A DNA stretch of 64,000 nucleotides from Nitrososphaerota archaeon (GTDB taxonomy: Archaea > Thermoproteota > Nitrososphaeria > Nitrososphaerales > Nitrosopumilaceae): the NCBI GenBank assembly GCA_028866895.1, contig JAGWHF010000005.1, positions 110,807 to 174,806 of the forward strand. The letters are read 5' to 3'. Under the pieces are notes generated by a model. It had not been told where the DNA came from. It was given only the letters and a program-made list of their open reading frames with translations, and searched no databases. The number at the start of each line of letters is the position of its first letter. Position 1 is the first letter of the stretch. Below are positions 32,069 to 41,326 of the stretch, piece by piece. A program made the translations under genes and the position numbers.

Positions 32069-34534
32069 TCATACTCCCTCCTTTGTCACCCTTTTCCTCC
32101 TCAGAAGGTATGCCAGGACAGACAGTGCAGACGCGATCGCAATAATAAATCCCACATAATCCTGACCCGGATTATTCCCCGGCTGTGATGCAGTGACGTT
32201 TTCCGGCAGAATGCCCCATGCCTTGCGGGTTACAAGGAAGCTGGTACTGAACATGTCTGGCCTGAAGGCGGTTTTTGATACGGTGAACAGCTTCAGGTTG
32301 TTTGCACCTATGGTAAACCCGTACGTCCTATCTGCCGGGACTACAATGACAAAGCTCCCGTTGCCCGAATTCACCGTTCCGTCGTAGACAACCTTCCCCT
32401 GTCCGTTTATGAAATAATAATATACGTCAGAGTCAGGAGTCGCAAGGGATGGTATGTCAACTTGCGTGCCCATCTCCACTGCAGTCGGTACCGCTGTTTT
32501 TTCCAACCTGGGCAGCTGCACATTTTCAAATTTTCCCCAGTAGCCCGGTCCGAAAGGATACGTAGGATCATCAAACGAGCGGAGGGTAATGCTGCGGGCC
32601 TCCGGCAGGTAGCTGTCGATATAAAACGGTCCGTTGCTTATCATAGCATTACCGTGCTTGCCTATCCATTTTATCGCGTTGTCGTATCTTGCATTACAGT
32701 AACTGGAATTTGCCATGCCTTGCAGAGCAGGAGGAATCTTTCCCTCACGCTCAAACTCCGCCAAGTAGGACTTTAGGAGGTCAGAGTCGCGCGGGATTAC
32801 CAGTGACAGCCAGTCAACGTTCTTGCTGATGGCGTCGGATTTTGAGAATGCCAGCCTGCCATCTACGACCGCCCTCTCCATGGCATACATTATCTCCCAT
32901 GGCATGCTTGGCCATACTTGGGCTGAGTCAGCTATCTCGTTTTCATCAAAATGCCAGTAATTCTGGTATACCTCGATGGTATCATTGTTGACGACCCTCA
33001 CGCCAACCAGTGTTTTTGCCGCCTGATTTGCCCTAGGTGAATATTCCGAGTCAAACGTCTTCAGCTGGCTTGCGTTGTCCGATCCCCATTGATAGAGAAA
33101 ATAAATCCCGTAAAGCACGTCGTTCATGTCCATAGGCCTGCCGTCATGCCAATCGCCAAAATCCATATGAAAAGTCACCTTGCTGATTGCCTTGGTGCCA
33201 TTGCCAACCTCAACCCATTTCTGTTCCCCCGGGTCCCACATTATAGCGTCACTTGGCACATCAAGTTTTCCAGCAGGTCCTGCCGTCTGGACTTTCCATG
33301 TCGTCCTTGCCGGAATCACCGTGCCGGTGTAGGGATTTCTAAAATCACCAGGATCCATTATTGAGGAGGAGATCTCCTGGCTGTAAGAGTCGGTAAACCC
33401 AGCTATAGGATTCCATGCCCCCTGGTAGATCTTTGCAACCCCGATCTTGAGCGTCCCGGAACCATCCCTTGAATTTATCGGCGTAAGCCTGCTCGTTATA
33501 CCGGCCCCAAAGTCATCTATTATTCCGTGGACCTTCTTGCTTGTCACGTATTGGTCGACCTGAGCGGCAAGGAAGATCCTTACCGATTCCTCAATCCCTT
33601 CCCGGACACCCTGGTTTAGCAGTTGTGCACGTTCCTTTGAGGAGGTAAAATTCCCATCAAAGATTGCCTTTGATATGTTGTCGAGTGATCCGTTCTCATA
33701 GTTCCAATAATCAGGGTTGTTGAATCCCGGCATGTTGGAGAACCAAGGAGAATACATCTGTGCTATAAGAACAGAATCATACCTTACAAATCCCCCAGTA
33801 GTGTATGCCTCAGTATATATGCTCCACTGAAGGTCGGCGGGGTTGGAGCCATATACCACCGAGAAGGCCTTTGAGAGGTCGCCGAATTCAGTCCTTACCT
33901 GAAAGCCGGTCTTCTGGAGCTGGGAAGCAAGAATCTCGCCGATAGCCTCCCTTACCTGGTCATCGTTTCTTATAAAGATCGTAATCACCACAGGCCTTGA
34001 ATCATAGAACCACTTGTCTCCCATTTTTTTAGCTCCTGCCTTTGTCAGCCCGTCCGATATCATCTTGTCGGCCAAAACAGGATTATATTCAAAGTTAAAG
34101 GATTGGATGGTCCCTAGCACAAGGAGGTAGTCCGGGTCGTATGGTTTGTATGCTGAGATCATTGGCGAGCCATAGCCGTTTAGGATCTCGTCCACTATCA
34201 TCTTTCTGTCTACAAGAAAGTTTAGCGCATAACGCACCTCTCTGATTGAGAATGGGTTGAACTTGGAAGACGGGGCAGGATTTATGAGAAGCCCGTATTC
34301 CGTCCCGGTAGATTGGTATACATTGAGATTCTTCCTGACCTCGCTGTCTATCCTGCCCGATGGAATTGGCGAGTAGTAGGCATCCAGATGCCCGTTCAAA
34401 ATCTCCTCCATGGCAGTGTTCGGGTCAGAATATTGTGTAAATTCCACCTTGTCCACGTATGATCCCTTCTCTCCAAAGGCAGCCTTTGAACCCAAAACAA
34501 AGAGCGCTAGCACAACAACTAGCAAGAGCCTCAT
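32069..34534 (-). CDS. ABC transporter substrate-binding protein, family 5 (peptide type)
   Basis: An 821-residue extracellular solute-binding protein, longer than the usual 500-600. From ATG 34534 it has a signal peptide (MRLLLVVVLALFVLGSKAAFG), the two-lobed family 5 body including ALNFLVDRKMIVDEILNGYG, and a C-terminal membrane anchor (YVGFIIAIASALSVLAYLL) followed by basic residues. The frame continues upstream to 34696, but that part is unrelated and lies over the tnpB relic. A TATA-like box 25 bases before ATG 34534 settles the start. The ligand is unknown. Confidence 0.88.
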   Translation of the reverse strand: MRLLLVVVLALFVLGSKAAFGEKGSYVDKVEFTQYSDPNTAMEEILNGHLDAYYSPIPSGRIDSEVRKNLNVYQSTGTEYGLLINPAPSSKFNPFSIREVRYALNFLVDRKMIVDEILNGYGSPMISAYKPYDPDYLLVLGTIQSFNFEYNPVLADKMISDGLTKAGAKKMGDKWFYDSRPVVITIFIRNDDQVREAIGEILASQLQKTGFQVRTEFGDLSKAFSVVYGSNPADLQWSIYTEAYTTGGFVRYDSVLIAQMYSPWFSNMPGFNNPDYWNYENGSLDNISKAIFDGNFTSSKERAQLLNQGVREGIEESVRIFLAAQVDQYVTSKKVHGIIDDFGAGITSRLTPINSRDGSGTLKIGVAKIYQGAWNPIAGFTDSYSQEISSSIMDPGDFRNPYTGTVIPARTTWKVQTAGPAGKLDVPSDAIMWDPGEQKWVEVGNGTKAISKVTFHMDFGDWHDGRPMDMNDVLYGIYFLYQWGSDNASQLKTFDSEYSPRANQAAKTLVGVRVVNNDTIEVYQNYWHFDENEIADSAQVWPSMPWEIMYAMERAVVDGRLAFSKSDAISKNVDWLSLVIPRDSDLLKSYLAEFEREGKIPPALQGMANSSYCNARYDNAIKWIGKHGNAMISNGPFYIDSYLPEARSITLRSFDDPTYPFGPGYWGKFENVQLPRLEKTAVPTAVEMGTQVDIPSLATPDSDVYYYFINGQGKVVYDGTVNSGNGSFVIVVPADRTYGFTIGANNLKLFTVSKTAFRPDMFSTSFLVTRKAWGILPENVTASQPGNNPGQDYVGFIIAIASALSVLAYLLRRKRVTKEGV

Positions 34535-34554
34535 GAGTTGTTTTGATTTGGACC

Positions 34555-34563
34555 GTATATAAC
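34555..34563 (-). promoter_or_regulatory. TATA-like box of the peptide ABC operon
   Basis: GTTATATAC on the minus strand, 25 bases before ATG 34534; places the start of the leaderless transcript at the signal peptide. Confidence 0.6.
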
Positions 34564-34689
34564 CATGGCCTAACTGGTGATGCCTCCTTCCACCGGCTTC
34601 CCGAATTGAACGGTGCTGAAATAATGGTTCTGCTGCAAAACCGGCTGATGACATGAGATCATCCCTGAACTTGCAGCTTGCTTCCATCC

Positions 34690-35280
34690 ACTCCAAGGAT
34701 TATCGGTGGAAGTTTTCTGTGTTCCCTTCATCGCTTCACATGCAAGCCCTCGAGGATGGCAAAACTCACTCCGCCCCTTGAAAAAGACGTTCATGGCCGC
34801 GACGACACCGCGGTCCATTGTTCTCCTGCAATTCCTGCGCCATAATTTCCGCCTGTTCTGCCTGTCCTCTTGGACTCTCCACATATCGGGCAGAGCTTGC
34901 TGGTGCGTCTCGGATCTACAAACCGTACTGGAATGCCCTCCCATACGGCCTTGTATTGTATCTGCCGCTGCAACTCGTAGAAAGACCACGAGTTCAGCCT
35001 CCTCCTGTATCTTCTTCCCTGCCAGTTTCCCTTCCTGTACAGCCTGTGAGATTGCTGTAAGCTTGTAGTATGACGGGATCCCGCATTCCTACGGGCGGCC
35101 TATGACAGCAGTGACAATCTCCTCATGTTTGTCGTGATGTTCTCAAGGCCTAGCCTGATGCAGTGGTTGACCATCAGGCGGAAGGTCTCCATCATGGCAA
35201 CCAGTTCAGGCCGCGGTAGGAAAGCCTGCCTGGCAGATTTTACGGCATGTATTTGATCGTCGGTGATTTTGGAAAATATA
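34690..35280 (-). pseudogene. Decayed tnpB (IS200/IS605-type OrfB) relic
   Basis: Pieces of a TnpB protein are spread over three frames. An N-terminal piece (PELVAMMETFRLMVNHCIRL, near 35207-35148) ends at a TAG at 35100-35102. Next comes SYYKLTAISQAV in another frame. A zinc-finger piece follows: QYKAVWEGIPVRFVDPRRTS and CPICG. Finally DRGVVAAMNVFFKG leads to a tail with RGLACEAMKG. About 590 bases remain instead of roughly 1.2 kb: the middle, including most of the RuvC nuclease core, is missing. No tnpA is present, so the element is dead. Confidence 0.8.
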
Positions 35281-35368
35281 AAGGACAGGTAATATCACCA
35301 TTATCAGCTGGTTTTGCAGCAGAACCGAAATAATTAATTTTTTATCAGCATGGAAAAGACAAGATACG

Positions 35369-35989
35369 ATGAACCTGCACAACCTCATAAATGGCATCAA
35401 AGGGATAGTACCAGGCGGCATAACACTGAAGGAATTTTCCATTGTAACACGGACAAGTGAGGATCTTTCGGCCGAAATTTTGGACAACCTCATGAAGAAC
35501 GGCATAGGCATATTTGCTGACGGTCATGTGCAGTTTGACGAAAATGACAGGCTCAAGACAGGCATGCTTGCAATCACCATGGGCGCGCCAGTGGAGGAGA
35601 TTTCAAACCTGCTCACCTGGCAGGACTTTGAGTCCCTTGCCGCAGAAATATTGGAGTCTCATGATTTTGAGACATTCCGTAACGTCATACTTACCAAGCC
35701 CAGAATGCAGATTGACGTCGTGGGGCTGAAAAACAAGCTTGCCATCCTTGTGGACTGCAAGCACTGGAACCGGATGACCAATTCCTCGCTTGAAGTGGCC
35801 GTAACGAGGCAGATAGAACGTGCCAAGAGATACCTGTCAGAACAGCCTGTCAGGGCGTCCGTGCCAGTCATCGTCACCCTGCATCAGCATGCAACGAAGT
35901 TCATAAACAAAGTACCCATAGTCCCCATCAACCAGCTGGGCAGCTTCTCCGAGGAACTCTTCGGCAACGCGGACGGCATCTATGGCTGA
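35369..35989 (+). CDS. PD-(D/E)XK (Mrr-like) nuclease-fold protein with N-terminal winged helix
   Basis: A 206-residue protein. Residues about 1-75 look like a winged-helix domain. Residues about 83-190 carry the restriction-endonuclease-like core: FESLAAEILESHDF, IDVVGLKNKLAILVDCKHW (acid plus DxK-type motif) and a Gln-containing helix (RQIERAKRYL). It may cut or bind DNA, as in Mrr or Holliday-junction resolvase relatives. No methyltransferase is adjacent, so a restriction-modification role is not supported. An AT-rich TATA-like run (35331-35343) precedes ATG 35369. It overlaps the convergent DUF2070 gene by ten bases. Confidence 0.8.
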   Translation: MNLHNLINGIKGIVPGGITLKEFSIVTRTSEDLSAEILDNLMKNGIGIFADGHVQFDENDRLKTGMLAITMGAPVEEISNLLTWQDFESLAAEILESHDFETFRNVILTKPRMQIDVVGLKNKLAILVDCKHWNRMTNSSLEVAVTRQIERAKRYLSEQPVRASVPVIVTLHQHATKFINKVPIVPINQLGSFSEELFGNADGIYG

Positions 35990-37722
35990 AACATCGTATA
36001 GAAGAAGAAAAGCGTGGTGACAACCAGGAAACCCTGTGTCATGCGCATTGCCCTATCCAGCGCCTTCGAGTAATCCTCAAACTGCTTCGTACCCATTACC
36101 TTTACGCTTGTTTCCTGTGCGAGCAGCTCAAAGGATGCAGCAGATATGTTTTGTTCGGCCTGACTTGCAAGATTCAAGAACCAGGATTTTATGTCGTCTG
36201 ATTTAGCAAGACTGCCGAACTCGAAATATCCGTGCTTGTTTCTCGCGTTTCTGGATTTGTAGTGCGTGTCTGAGGTGCAGATCTCAAGCAGGTTGAGCCC
36301 ATTTCTTGAGAAATGGTTTGCAATTTCCTCTCTCAGCCCGTTCTGCATGTTGTTTGAATCTGCCCACCCCAGAAAGAACTTCTCATCGCCTATTTTCAGG
36401 CACATCATCGCTATCTTGCCAGGACCTAGATCGTCAGTCTCAATCCTCATGTCGTCCGAGTTTGCAAAACCAATCTCAATCGGGCTTGCATCCTTTGTTA
36501 TCAGCGTATCAAGGTTAGATTTGGCTGCCTTGAGGAGATCGTCTGCATCCGGCGCAGATATTTCCTTGCCCATCGCATTGTGGCTGTCAACGATGAGCAC
36601 CCTTTCAAACCCCCTGTTTTTTCCATACTGCTCAAGGTCGGTCTTAACGGACGAAGGGACGTCCTCCATCCCGTATGGCGAAAGGGAGAGAATCAGGACT
36701 GCCGTCTTGTCAAAAAGGAGGCCCACCGTCCTTGCCTTGTTTACCTGCACTGTCACAGGCTTGGTGCATCTATACCCCTCGTGAACAGTTGGGCTTTCCC
36801 GTAGGCTTGCAAGGTACCGTTCCACCTGCGATTTAGAAGGAAGGTTGAGCGAGTGGTCTGAAACGCTATGCATCACCATTGCAGACGAGTCAAGGTTCTT
36901 GTAAATAAGATACGTAATGTTGCTGCCGCCAATGGGATGGAATGGCCCAGGATGCACATCAGGCAGGACAAGCCTGCAATTCTTGTTGCTCCTAGTCTTA
37001 AAGAGTATCTGGAATGTCGAGACCTTGGATTGCTGCGACCTCTCCTCCATCATTGTTTCCATGTCCACGGGATCATTCCTTGTCATTGCGGCCACATACG
37101 CCTGAAGAAACGTATGGGCTCGGGCCAGCTTTCCTGTGGCCCTGTCTGTAAGTATCGTCCATGCAGTACCGAGGAATATGAAGACAAGTCCGAATCCAAT
37201 CGACCTTGGGTCCGACAGTATTGGAATCCACTGGCTGACAGGCACGAATGTCAGAAACATCGCAAGCGGCTGGATAAGACAGGTGGCAAGCGCGGTCTTG
37301 ATTTTAGTTCCCATCACCGAGGTGTATATCCCCACCCGGAGGCTCGCAAAGAGAAGCATGCCCTCTGCAAGGTAAATTTCCGGCAGATGGGGCTTTGAAA
37401 AAACGTAGACCGAGAGTAAACCTCCCACCAGCGTTACAAGCCAGAGAAGATTTCCGAATGCCGAGATGTGTAGAACTTTGGAATAGTCTGTCCTGAGGAT
37501 CTTGTGATCTAAGATTTGTGCAGATATTAGAACCGATACCGTGGTCAGGATGCTGACAAGCAGATCGTCAGCAGACTTTAGGTAGTAAATCGAGGAGAGG
37601 GAGACTATCGCGCTTGCGATTATTACAGATATTGTAAAAGACGTGTACTTCGAGGATGGAGTAAATGTAGTAAGAGTATACCTCTTGTGTATACGCGATA
37701 CACTGTCTGAGCTATCGGTCAT
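35980..37722 (-). CDS. DUF2070 membrane protein
   Basis: A 580-residue archaeal DUF2070 protein. The first 200 residues hold about six to seven membrane helices and the last 20 one more. Between them is a large soluble domain with conserved histidine motifs: DVHPGPFHPIGGSN, VDSHNAMG and TSDTHYKS. These resemble a metal-binding phosphatase-like site, though no activity is established. ATG 37722 overlaps the Sec61-beta stop (ATGA), which fixes the start and implies translational coupling, even though the frame continues to GTG 37749. Confidence 0.85.
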   Translation of the reverse strand: MTDSSDSVSRIHKRYTLTTFTPSSKYTSFTISVIIASAIVSLSSIYYLKSADDLLVSILTTVSVLISAQILDHKILRTDYSKVLHISAFGNLLWLVTLVGGLLSVYVFSKPHLPEIYLAEGMLLFASLRVGIYTSVMGTKIKTALATCLIQPLAMFLTFVPVSQWIPILSDPRSIGFGLVFIFLGTAWTILTDRATGKLARAHTFLQAYVAAMTRNDPVDMETMMEERSQQSKVSTFQILFKTRSNKNCRLVLPDVHPGPFHPIGGSNITYLIYKNLDSSAMVMHSVSDHSLNLPSKSQVERYLASLRESPTVHEGYRCTKPVTVQVNKARTVGLLFDKTAVLILSLSPYGMEDVPSSVKTDLEQYGKNRGFERVLIVDSHNAMGKEISAPDADDLLKAAKSNLDTLITKDASPIEIGFANSDDMRIETDDLGPGKIAMMCLKIGDEKFFLGWADSNNMQNGLREEIANHFSRNGLNLLEICTSDTHYKSRNARNKHGYFEFGSLAKSDDIKSWFLNLASQAEQNISAASFELLAQETSVKVMGTKQFEDYSKALDRAMRMTQGFLVVTTLFFFYTMFQP

Positions 37723-37883
37723 GGTGTGAAGAATATCTTGAGGATCCACGAGATCGCGATTAACGCGCTTGGTATTGCTACTACTATCTCTGGCCTTAAC
37801 TTGTATCCCTTCGTCTCATCCTCAAAAAACCTCAATAGACCTGCGCTTGATGCCGGCAGGGGCGCGGACTTCTTGCTGCTCAT
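37719..37883 (-). CDS. Preprotein translocase subunit Sec61-beta (archaeal SecG)
   Basis: A 54-residue tail-anchored protein. The soluble part begins MSSKKSAPLPASSAGLLRFF and contains DETKGYKLRPEIV, the typical archaeal Sec61-beta signature, followed by one membrane helix (VVAIPSALIAISWILKIFF). It is part of the SecYE-beta export channel. A TATA-like box lies 26 bases upstream, and its stop codon overlaps the ATG of the DUF2070 gene. Confidence 0.93.
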   Translation of the reverse strand: MSSKKSAPLPASSAGLLRFFEDETKGYKLRPEIVVAIPSALIAISWILKIFFTP

Positions 37884-37903
37884 GATAGGTCATTTCATTC
37901 CTG

Positions 37904-37914
37904 TTTAAATAAAT
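37904..37914 (-). promoter_or_regulatory. TATA-like box of sec61-beta/DUF2070
   Basis: TTTATTTAAA on the minus strand, centred 26 bases before ATG 37883; it lies in the 41-base gap after the SSSCA1-like gene. Confidence 0.6.
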
Positions 37915-37924
37915 ACCTTTGTGA

Positions 37925-38254
37925 TTAAGGCTTCTTGAGTTTCGCCTTTACTTCCAGTATTTCACTGATGGATTTCAGTATGATCTGCTGTTTGGAATAA
38001 TCCTTTTCCTTCCGAAGTTCCTCGGTTAGCTCCTCAACTTTCTGGTCAAGTTTTCCCAATGCCGGCTGTTCCTCCTCTCCTTGCTTGCCAGAATCTTGGG
38101 GAACTTTCTCCTCCCTTGACTCCCTGCCGCAATTTACACAAAATGCGTTGCCCTCATTCATTATCCTCACCCCCCTGCAGTAAGGACAAGGATCGCTTAC
38201 AAGTGTGGCTCCCTTGAGTAGCATTTCGACTGCTTTTTTTGTAAATTCCGTCAC
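37925..38254 (-). CDS. SSSCA1/p27-type zinc-ribbon protein
   Basis: A 109-residue protein with the Sjogren's syndrome/scleroderma autoantigen 1 (p27) zinc ribbon: MLLKGATLVSDPCPYC, then FCVNCG, giving four cysteines in two CxxC pairs. A charged helical tail follows. Family members in archaea are of unknown function. It starts at GTG 38254 and is upstream of, and co-directional with, sec61-beta. Confidence 0.85.
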   Translation of the reverse strand: MTEFTKKAVEMLLKGATLVSDPCPYCRGVRIMNEGNAFCVNCGRESREEKVPQDSGKQGEEEQPALGKLDQKVEELTEELRKEKDYSKQQIILKSISEILEVKAKLKKP

Positions 38255-38332
38255 AATCTAGGTATCATGTCCGTTTAAAAAAAGGTAAGCGTGAACAAGG
38301 CTTAATAGTAGGATTCCAGCTTTTTATCTTGA

Positions 38333-38641
38333 ATGGCGGTAATCTGCAATACTTGCGGACTTCCCAACGATTTATGTGCCTGCGGTGAACTTGAAAAAGA
38401 TCAGACTCAGATCGTAGTTCGGATTGAAGAGCGACGTTTCAGAAAGAAGGGTACCATGATTGAGGGGTTAAATCCAAAGATGAACGACCTTGGAAAGGTG
38501 GTCCGTGAATTGAAGGCAAGGTATGCCTGTGGCGGCACTGTGAAAGACGGATACATATTCCTCCAAGGAGATCACAGGGATACAATCAAGGGGACTCTTG
38601 TCAAGCTTGGGTTTCCAGAGTCAAGCATAGAAGTACATTGA
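38333..38641 (+). CDS. Translation initiation factor aIF1 (SUI1 family)
   Basis: A 102-residue SUI1/eIF1 homologue that helps start-codon selection on the small ribosomal subunit. The core reads RFRKKGTMIEGLN, then ARYACGGTVKDGYIFLQGDHR. The N-terminus has four cysteines (CNTCGLPNDLCAC), a metal-binding knuckle found in some archaeal members. A TATA-like box (GGCTTAATAG, about 38298-38306) precedes ATG 38333. The next gene begins eight bases after the stop. Confidence 0.93.
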   Translation: MAVICNTCGLPNDLCACGELEKDQTQIVVRIEERRFRKKGTMIEGLNPKMNDLGKVVRELKARYACGGTVKDGYIFLQGDHRDTIKGTLVKLGFPESSIEVH

Positions 38642-38648
38642 TTGCAAC

Positions 38649-39662
38649 TTGGCAGACCTAGACAAACTAATCCGAATCACGTCTGTACCATACTCTGCAT
38701 TCGTTTCTGTCATTTTTGGAATAATGATAATATCATTTCCAATAGGGGCCTATCTTGTCTTTGATTCCGACATTGGAAAGAACATAGACTTCCATTACCC
38801 CATACACGGGTTCAGCTTCTTCATAGGCGGAATACCGGTTACGGTACCGCTGTCATTCCAACTTGGCGATGCCTTTGTGATAGCTTGGTCGGTTTACATA
38901 GTGTTGTTTTCCATATCCTTTGTCGGCCCGCTTGGCAGCCTGACAAAGACGCTTGCTTATTCCATGTACGAGGGTTTTCGCAGTCTGAGAGAAAACGGCC
39001 TGATAAACGCCATAAGCTGGCTTACAATACTGATACTGTTTTCGGTCGCAATCGACTATGCCCAGCGGAGCTTCGGAGTAAAGATAGAGCCCCCGCATTT
39101 CCAAAACGGGCTTGTGCAATTCTTCCTAATGACAACATCCCCCATCACGGAGGAGCTAGGTTTTAGGGTCCTGCTCATAGGCATTCCCCTCTTCCTCATC
39201 TTTTCACACCGTTCATCATTGAAACTTTTCTTCCAGTCGCTGTGGCGGCCCTCATCAAGCCTTCAGATTACAGATTACAGGAAGGCCTGGGCGCTAATAA
39301 TAGCAGTCGGCATATTCTTTGGGGCCGCGCACATAATGTCAAGCACCCCTTGGAGCGCAGGCAAGATTACCCAGGCCACGCTTGGAGGAATCATCCTAGG
39401 GTGGGTCTATACGAGATATGGCCTGGGCCCCGCAGTGATAGTACACTGGGGTACAAACTACTTTGTCTATTCATACCAGTTCCTGATATCAGCCCTAAGC
39501 CAGGCTCCCCTGTCCTCACAGGCCTCAAACCCCTTCTCGGACACACTTGAACAGTTGCTGATTATCACGGGCGCTCTTGCAATCACAATCAAGGTCCTGA
39601 CGCACCTAAAAAACAGGAAGAAAATACAATCCACTGCAGGCACAAGCACCAAGGAATCATAA
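38649..39662 (+). CDS. CPBP-family intramembrane metalloprotease
   Basis: A 337-residue membrane protein with about seven to eight helices and the three CPBP (Rce1/Abi) motifs: EELGFR (ITEELGFRVL), FGAAHIM and HWGTNYF. These form the catalytic site of prenyl-protein and related intramembrane proteases. The substrate is unknown; it might process an exported or lipid-modified peptide. It starts at TTG 38649, close behind the aIF1 gene, and overlaps the convergent cofC gene by six bases. Confidence 0.9.
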   Translation: MADLDKLIRITSVPYSAFVSVIFGIMIISFPIGAYLVFDSDIGKNIDFHYPIHGFSFFIGGIPVTVPLSFQLGDAFVIAWSVYIVLFSISFVGPLGSLTKTLAYSMYEGFRSLRENGLINAISWLTILILFSVAIDYAQRSFGVKIEPPHFQNGLVQFFLMTTSPITEELGFRVLLIGIPLFLIFSHRSSLKLFFQSLWRPSSSLQITDYRKAWALIIAVGIFFGAAHIMSSTPWSAGKITQATLGGIILGWVYTRYGLGPAVIVHWGTNYFVYSYQFLISALSQAPLSSQASNPFSDTLEQLLIITGALAITIKVLTHLKNRKKIQSTAGTSTKES

Positions 39663-40292
39663 CAGCACATGAGCGATTGACCTTGATGCCGGAAGGTCAT
39701 ACCTCATGATTAGATCAAGGTCTGACCGGTCGTCCATGTCCATCATCATCCTTTGAATAAGCACCAATGCCGACCTTGAGCCACGCCTTTCTGCCGTACT
39801 TAGATGTATCCGGTAGCTGTCCTCATCATAATGGGTCTCCATTACACCTGGCGGAGTCCTCACCAGCGCATTGGTGCCGTCAAACTTCCTTGAAGGCACT
39901 ACCAGAACGTCCGGTCCATCAGTCCTGAAATCCAGCAAGGCGTTTACGTCCTCCGTCTGGATCAGGGGAACATCCTGGGGAAATACGACCGTGGATTCAA
40001 ATCCCTCCTTGAGGAAGTAGTCATCGGCGAGTCTTACCGCCGAGTTTACCCCGAGTTCTTGGCCGTCGTAAATTTCCGCCACACCATACCGTTTTCCAAT
40101 GGCAAAGGCATCCTCATCCCTGCTTACGATTGCGATTCTTTCCACCGACTGGGATTTTGAGATCGTTTCCAAAACGGATTCCAGCATTATCCTGCAGAGA
40201 CGCTCCTTCTTCTCGGAGGAAATGTCCAGTCTCTTCTTTGCCCTTGAAAATGTCTTAACGGGAACGATTGCCCCAGTCCTCAAATTAGACAT
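39657..40292 (-). CDS. cofC: 2-phospho-L-lactate guanylyltransferase
   Basis: A 211-residue CofC nucleotidyltransferase, which activates 2-phospholactate (or a related phosphoacid) with GTP for F420 synthesis. It has the VPVKTFSRAKKRL phosphate-binding start, the FPQDVPLI metal site (D near 113) and SRKFDGTNALVRTPP. Which acid is used cannot be read from the sequence. Its start overlaps the cofD stop by eight bases, so cofD and cofC are one operon with cofD first. Confidence 0.93.
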   Translation of the reverse strand: MSNLRTGAIVPVKTFSRAKKRLDISSEKKERLCRIMLESVLETISKSQSVERIAIVSRDEDAFAIGKRYGVAEIYDGQELGVNSAVRLADDYFLKEGFESTVVFPQDVPLIQTEDVNALLDFRTDGPDVLVVPSRKFDGTNALVRTPPGVMETHYDEDSYRIHLSTAERRGSRSALVLIQRMMMDMDDRSDLDLIMRYDLPASRSIAHVLL

Positions 40293-41205
40293 GCATCTGT
40301 TTTAGAATGAAGGATGCCAAGGCCTCTTCGTCCTTCTTTTCCTTCATGCGTATCTTTGTTTCGTACACTTTCATGTCCAAATTCTCGATCTTCCTTGTGT
40401 GCAGCTTGTCAGCAGAATCTATTACAATGTGTGAGGCAACCTCGGAATACATCTTGGCAAGGCCGTATACGGAAACCTCGATTCCTGCTGCCTCCAAGTA
40501 CTTTGCGGCAGGCCCGCTTACAGCAGAACTTCCGATAAGAGGACTTACGACGACGACCTTCTTCTTTGATTTGGCAAGCTCCTTCCTGATTCCCTTGATT
40601 GAGAGTATAGGGCCTATGCTCGTCAGTGGATTGCCCGGCGCGATTATTACGACCTTTGAATCATGGATGGCATTTACTGCGGCCGGATTTGCCCTGGCCT
40701 TGTCTGCTCCGAGGTATTTTATGCCTTCAACCTTGTCCTGTCCCTTGTATTTTACCCAGAACTCCTGCAGGTGGAGATCCCCCTTGCTTGTCACAATCCT
40801 GGTTTCCACACTGTTATCAGTTACCGGAATTATCTTGGTATCAACTGCAAATTTTTGGCACATCCATTCAGTGATGTCCGAGAGGTTCTTTCCGTTCTTT
40901 AGCATGTTAGTCCTCATCAGATGTATGGCGGCATCCCTGTCTCCTATCTTGAACCAGGTCTCCTCCCCAAGCATCTCCATCTGACGCAGGAATCCGAAGG
41001 TGTCCTTCTTTATTCCCCAACCCTTCTCAAGATCCAAGATATCCGCCAAGCCGTAAAGCATCGTATCGATATCAGGACAGATGTAAAGCCCGTACAACCA
41101 GTAGTTGTCTCCGACGTTTGAAATTACGGAGAGATCACGCGTTTGAGATGCAACTCCGCGGACAAGCTTTACGGAGCCGGTTCCGCCCGCAAGAATTGAT
41201 ATCAT
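40285..41205 (-). CDS. cofD: 2-phospho-L-lactate transferase
   Basis: A 306-residue CofD, which joins the activated phosphoacid to Fo, giving F420-0 (or dehydro-F420-0). The family start ISILAGGTGSVKLVRG is followed by ISNVGDNYWLYGLYICPDIDTMLY and the APGNPLTSIGPIL loop. The open frame extends to 41241, but ATG 41205 lies directly before the conserved start and matches family length. Confidence 0.95.
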   Translation of the reverse strand: MISILAGGTGSVKLVRGVASQTRDLSVISNVGDNYWLYGLYICPDIDTMLYGLADILDLEKGWGIKKDTFGFLRQMEMLGEETWFKIGDRDAAIHLMRTNMLKNGKNLSDITEWMCQKFAVDTKIIPVTDNSVETRIVTSKGDLHLQEFWVKYKGQDKVEGIKYLGADKARANPAAVNAIHDSKVVIIAPGNPLTSIGPILSIKGIRKELAKSKKKVVVVSPLIGSSAVSGPAAKYLEAAGIEVSVYGLAKMYSEVASHIVIDSADKLHTRKIENLDMKVYETKIRMKEKKDEEALASFILKQMHV

Positions 41206-41326
41206 CTGAAGATCACAGAATGTAACTGATACCGCAAACATATTACTCTTGCCAAAAAGATGGGAGGACTTGTGGCGTTACAAATAATGCCAAGATTTAT
41301 TAGCATCTCAGAGGGTATTTCGTCCG

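Noticed and set aside
34570..34989. Minus-strand frame of 139 codons
   Set aside because: It is one frame of the broken tnpB relic, joining unrelated pieces; not a functional gene.
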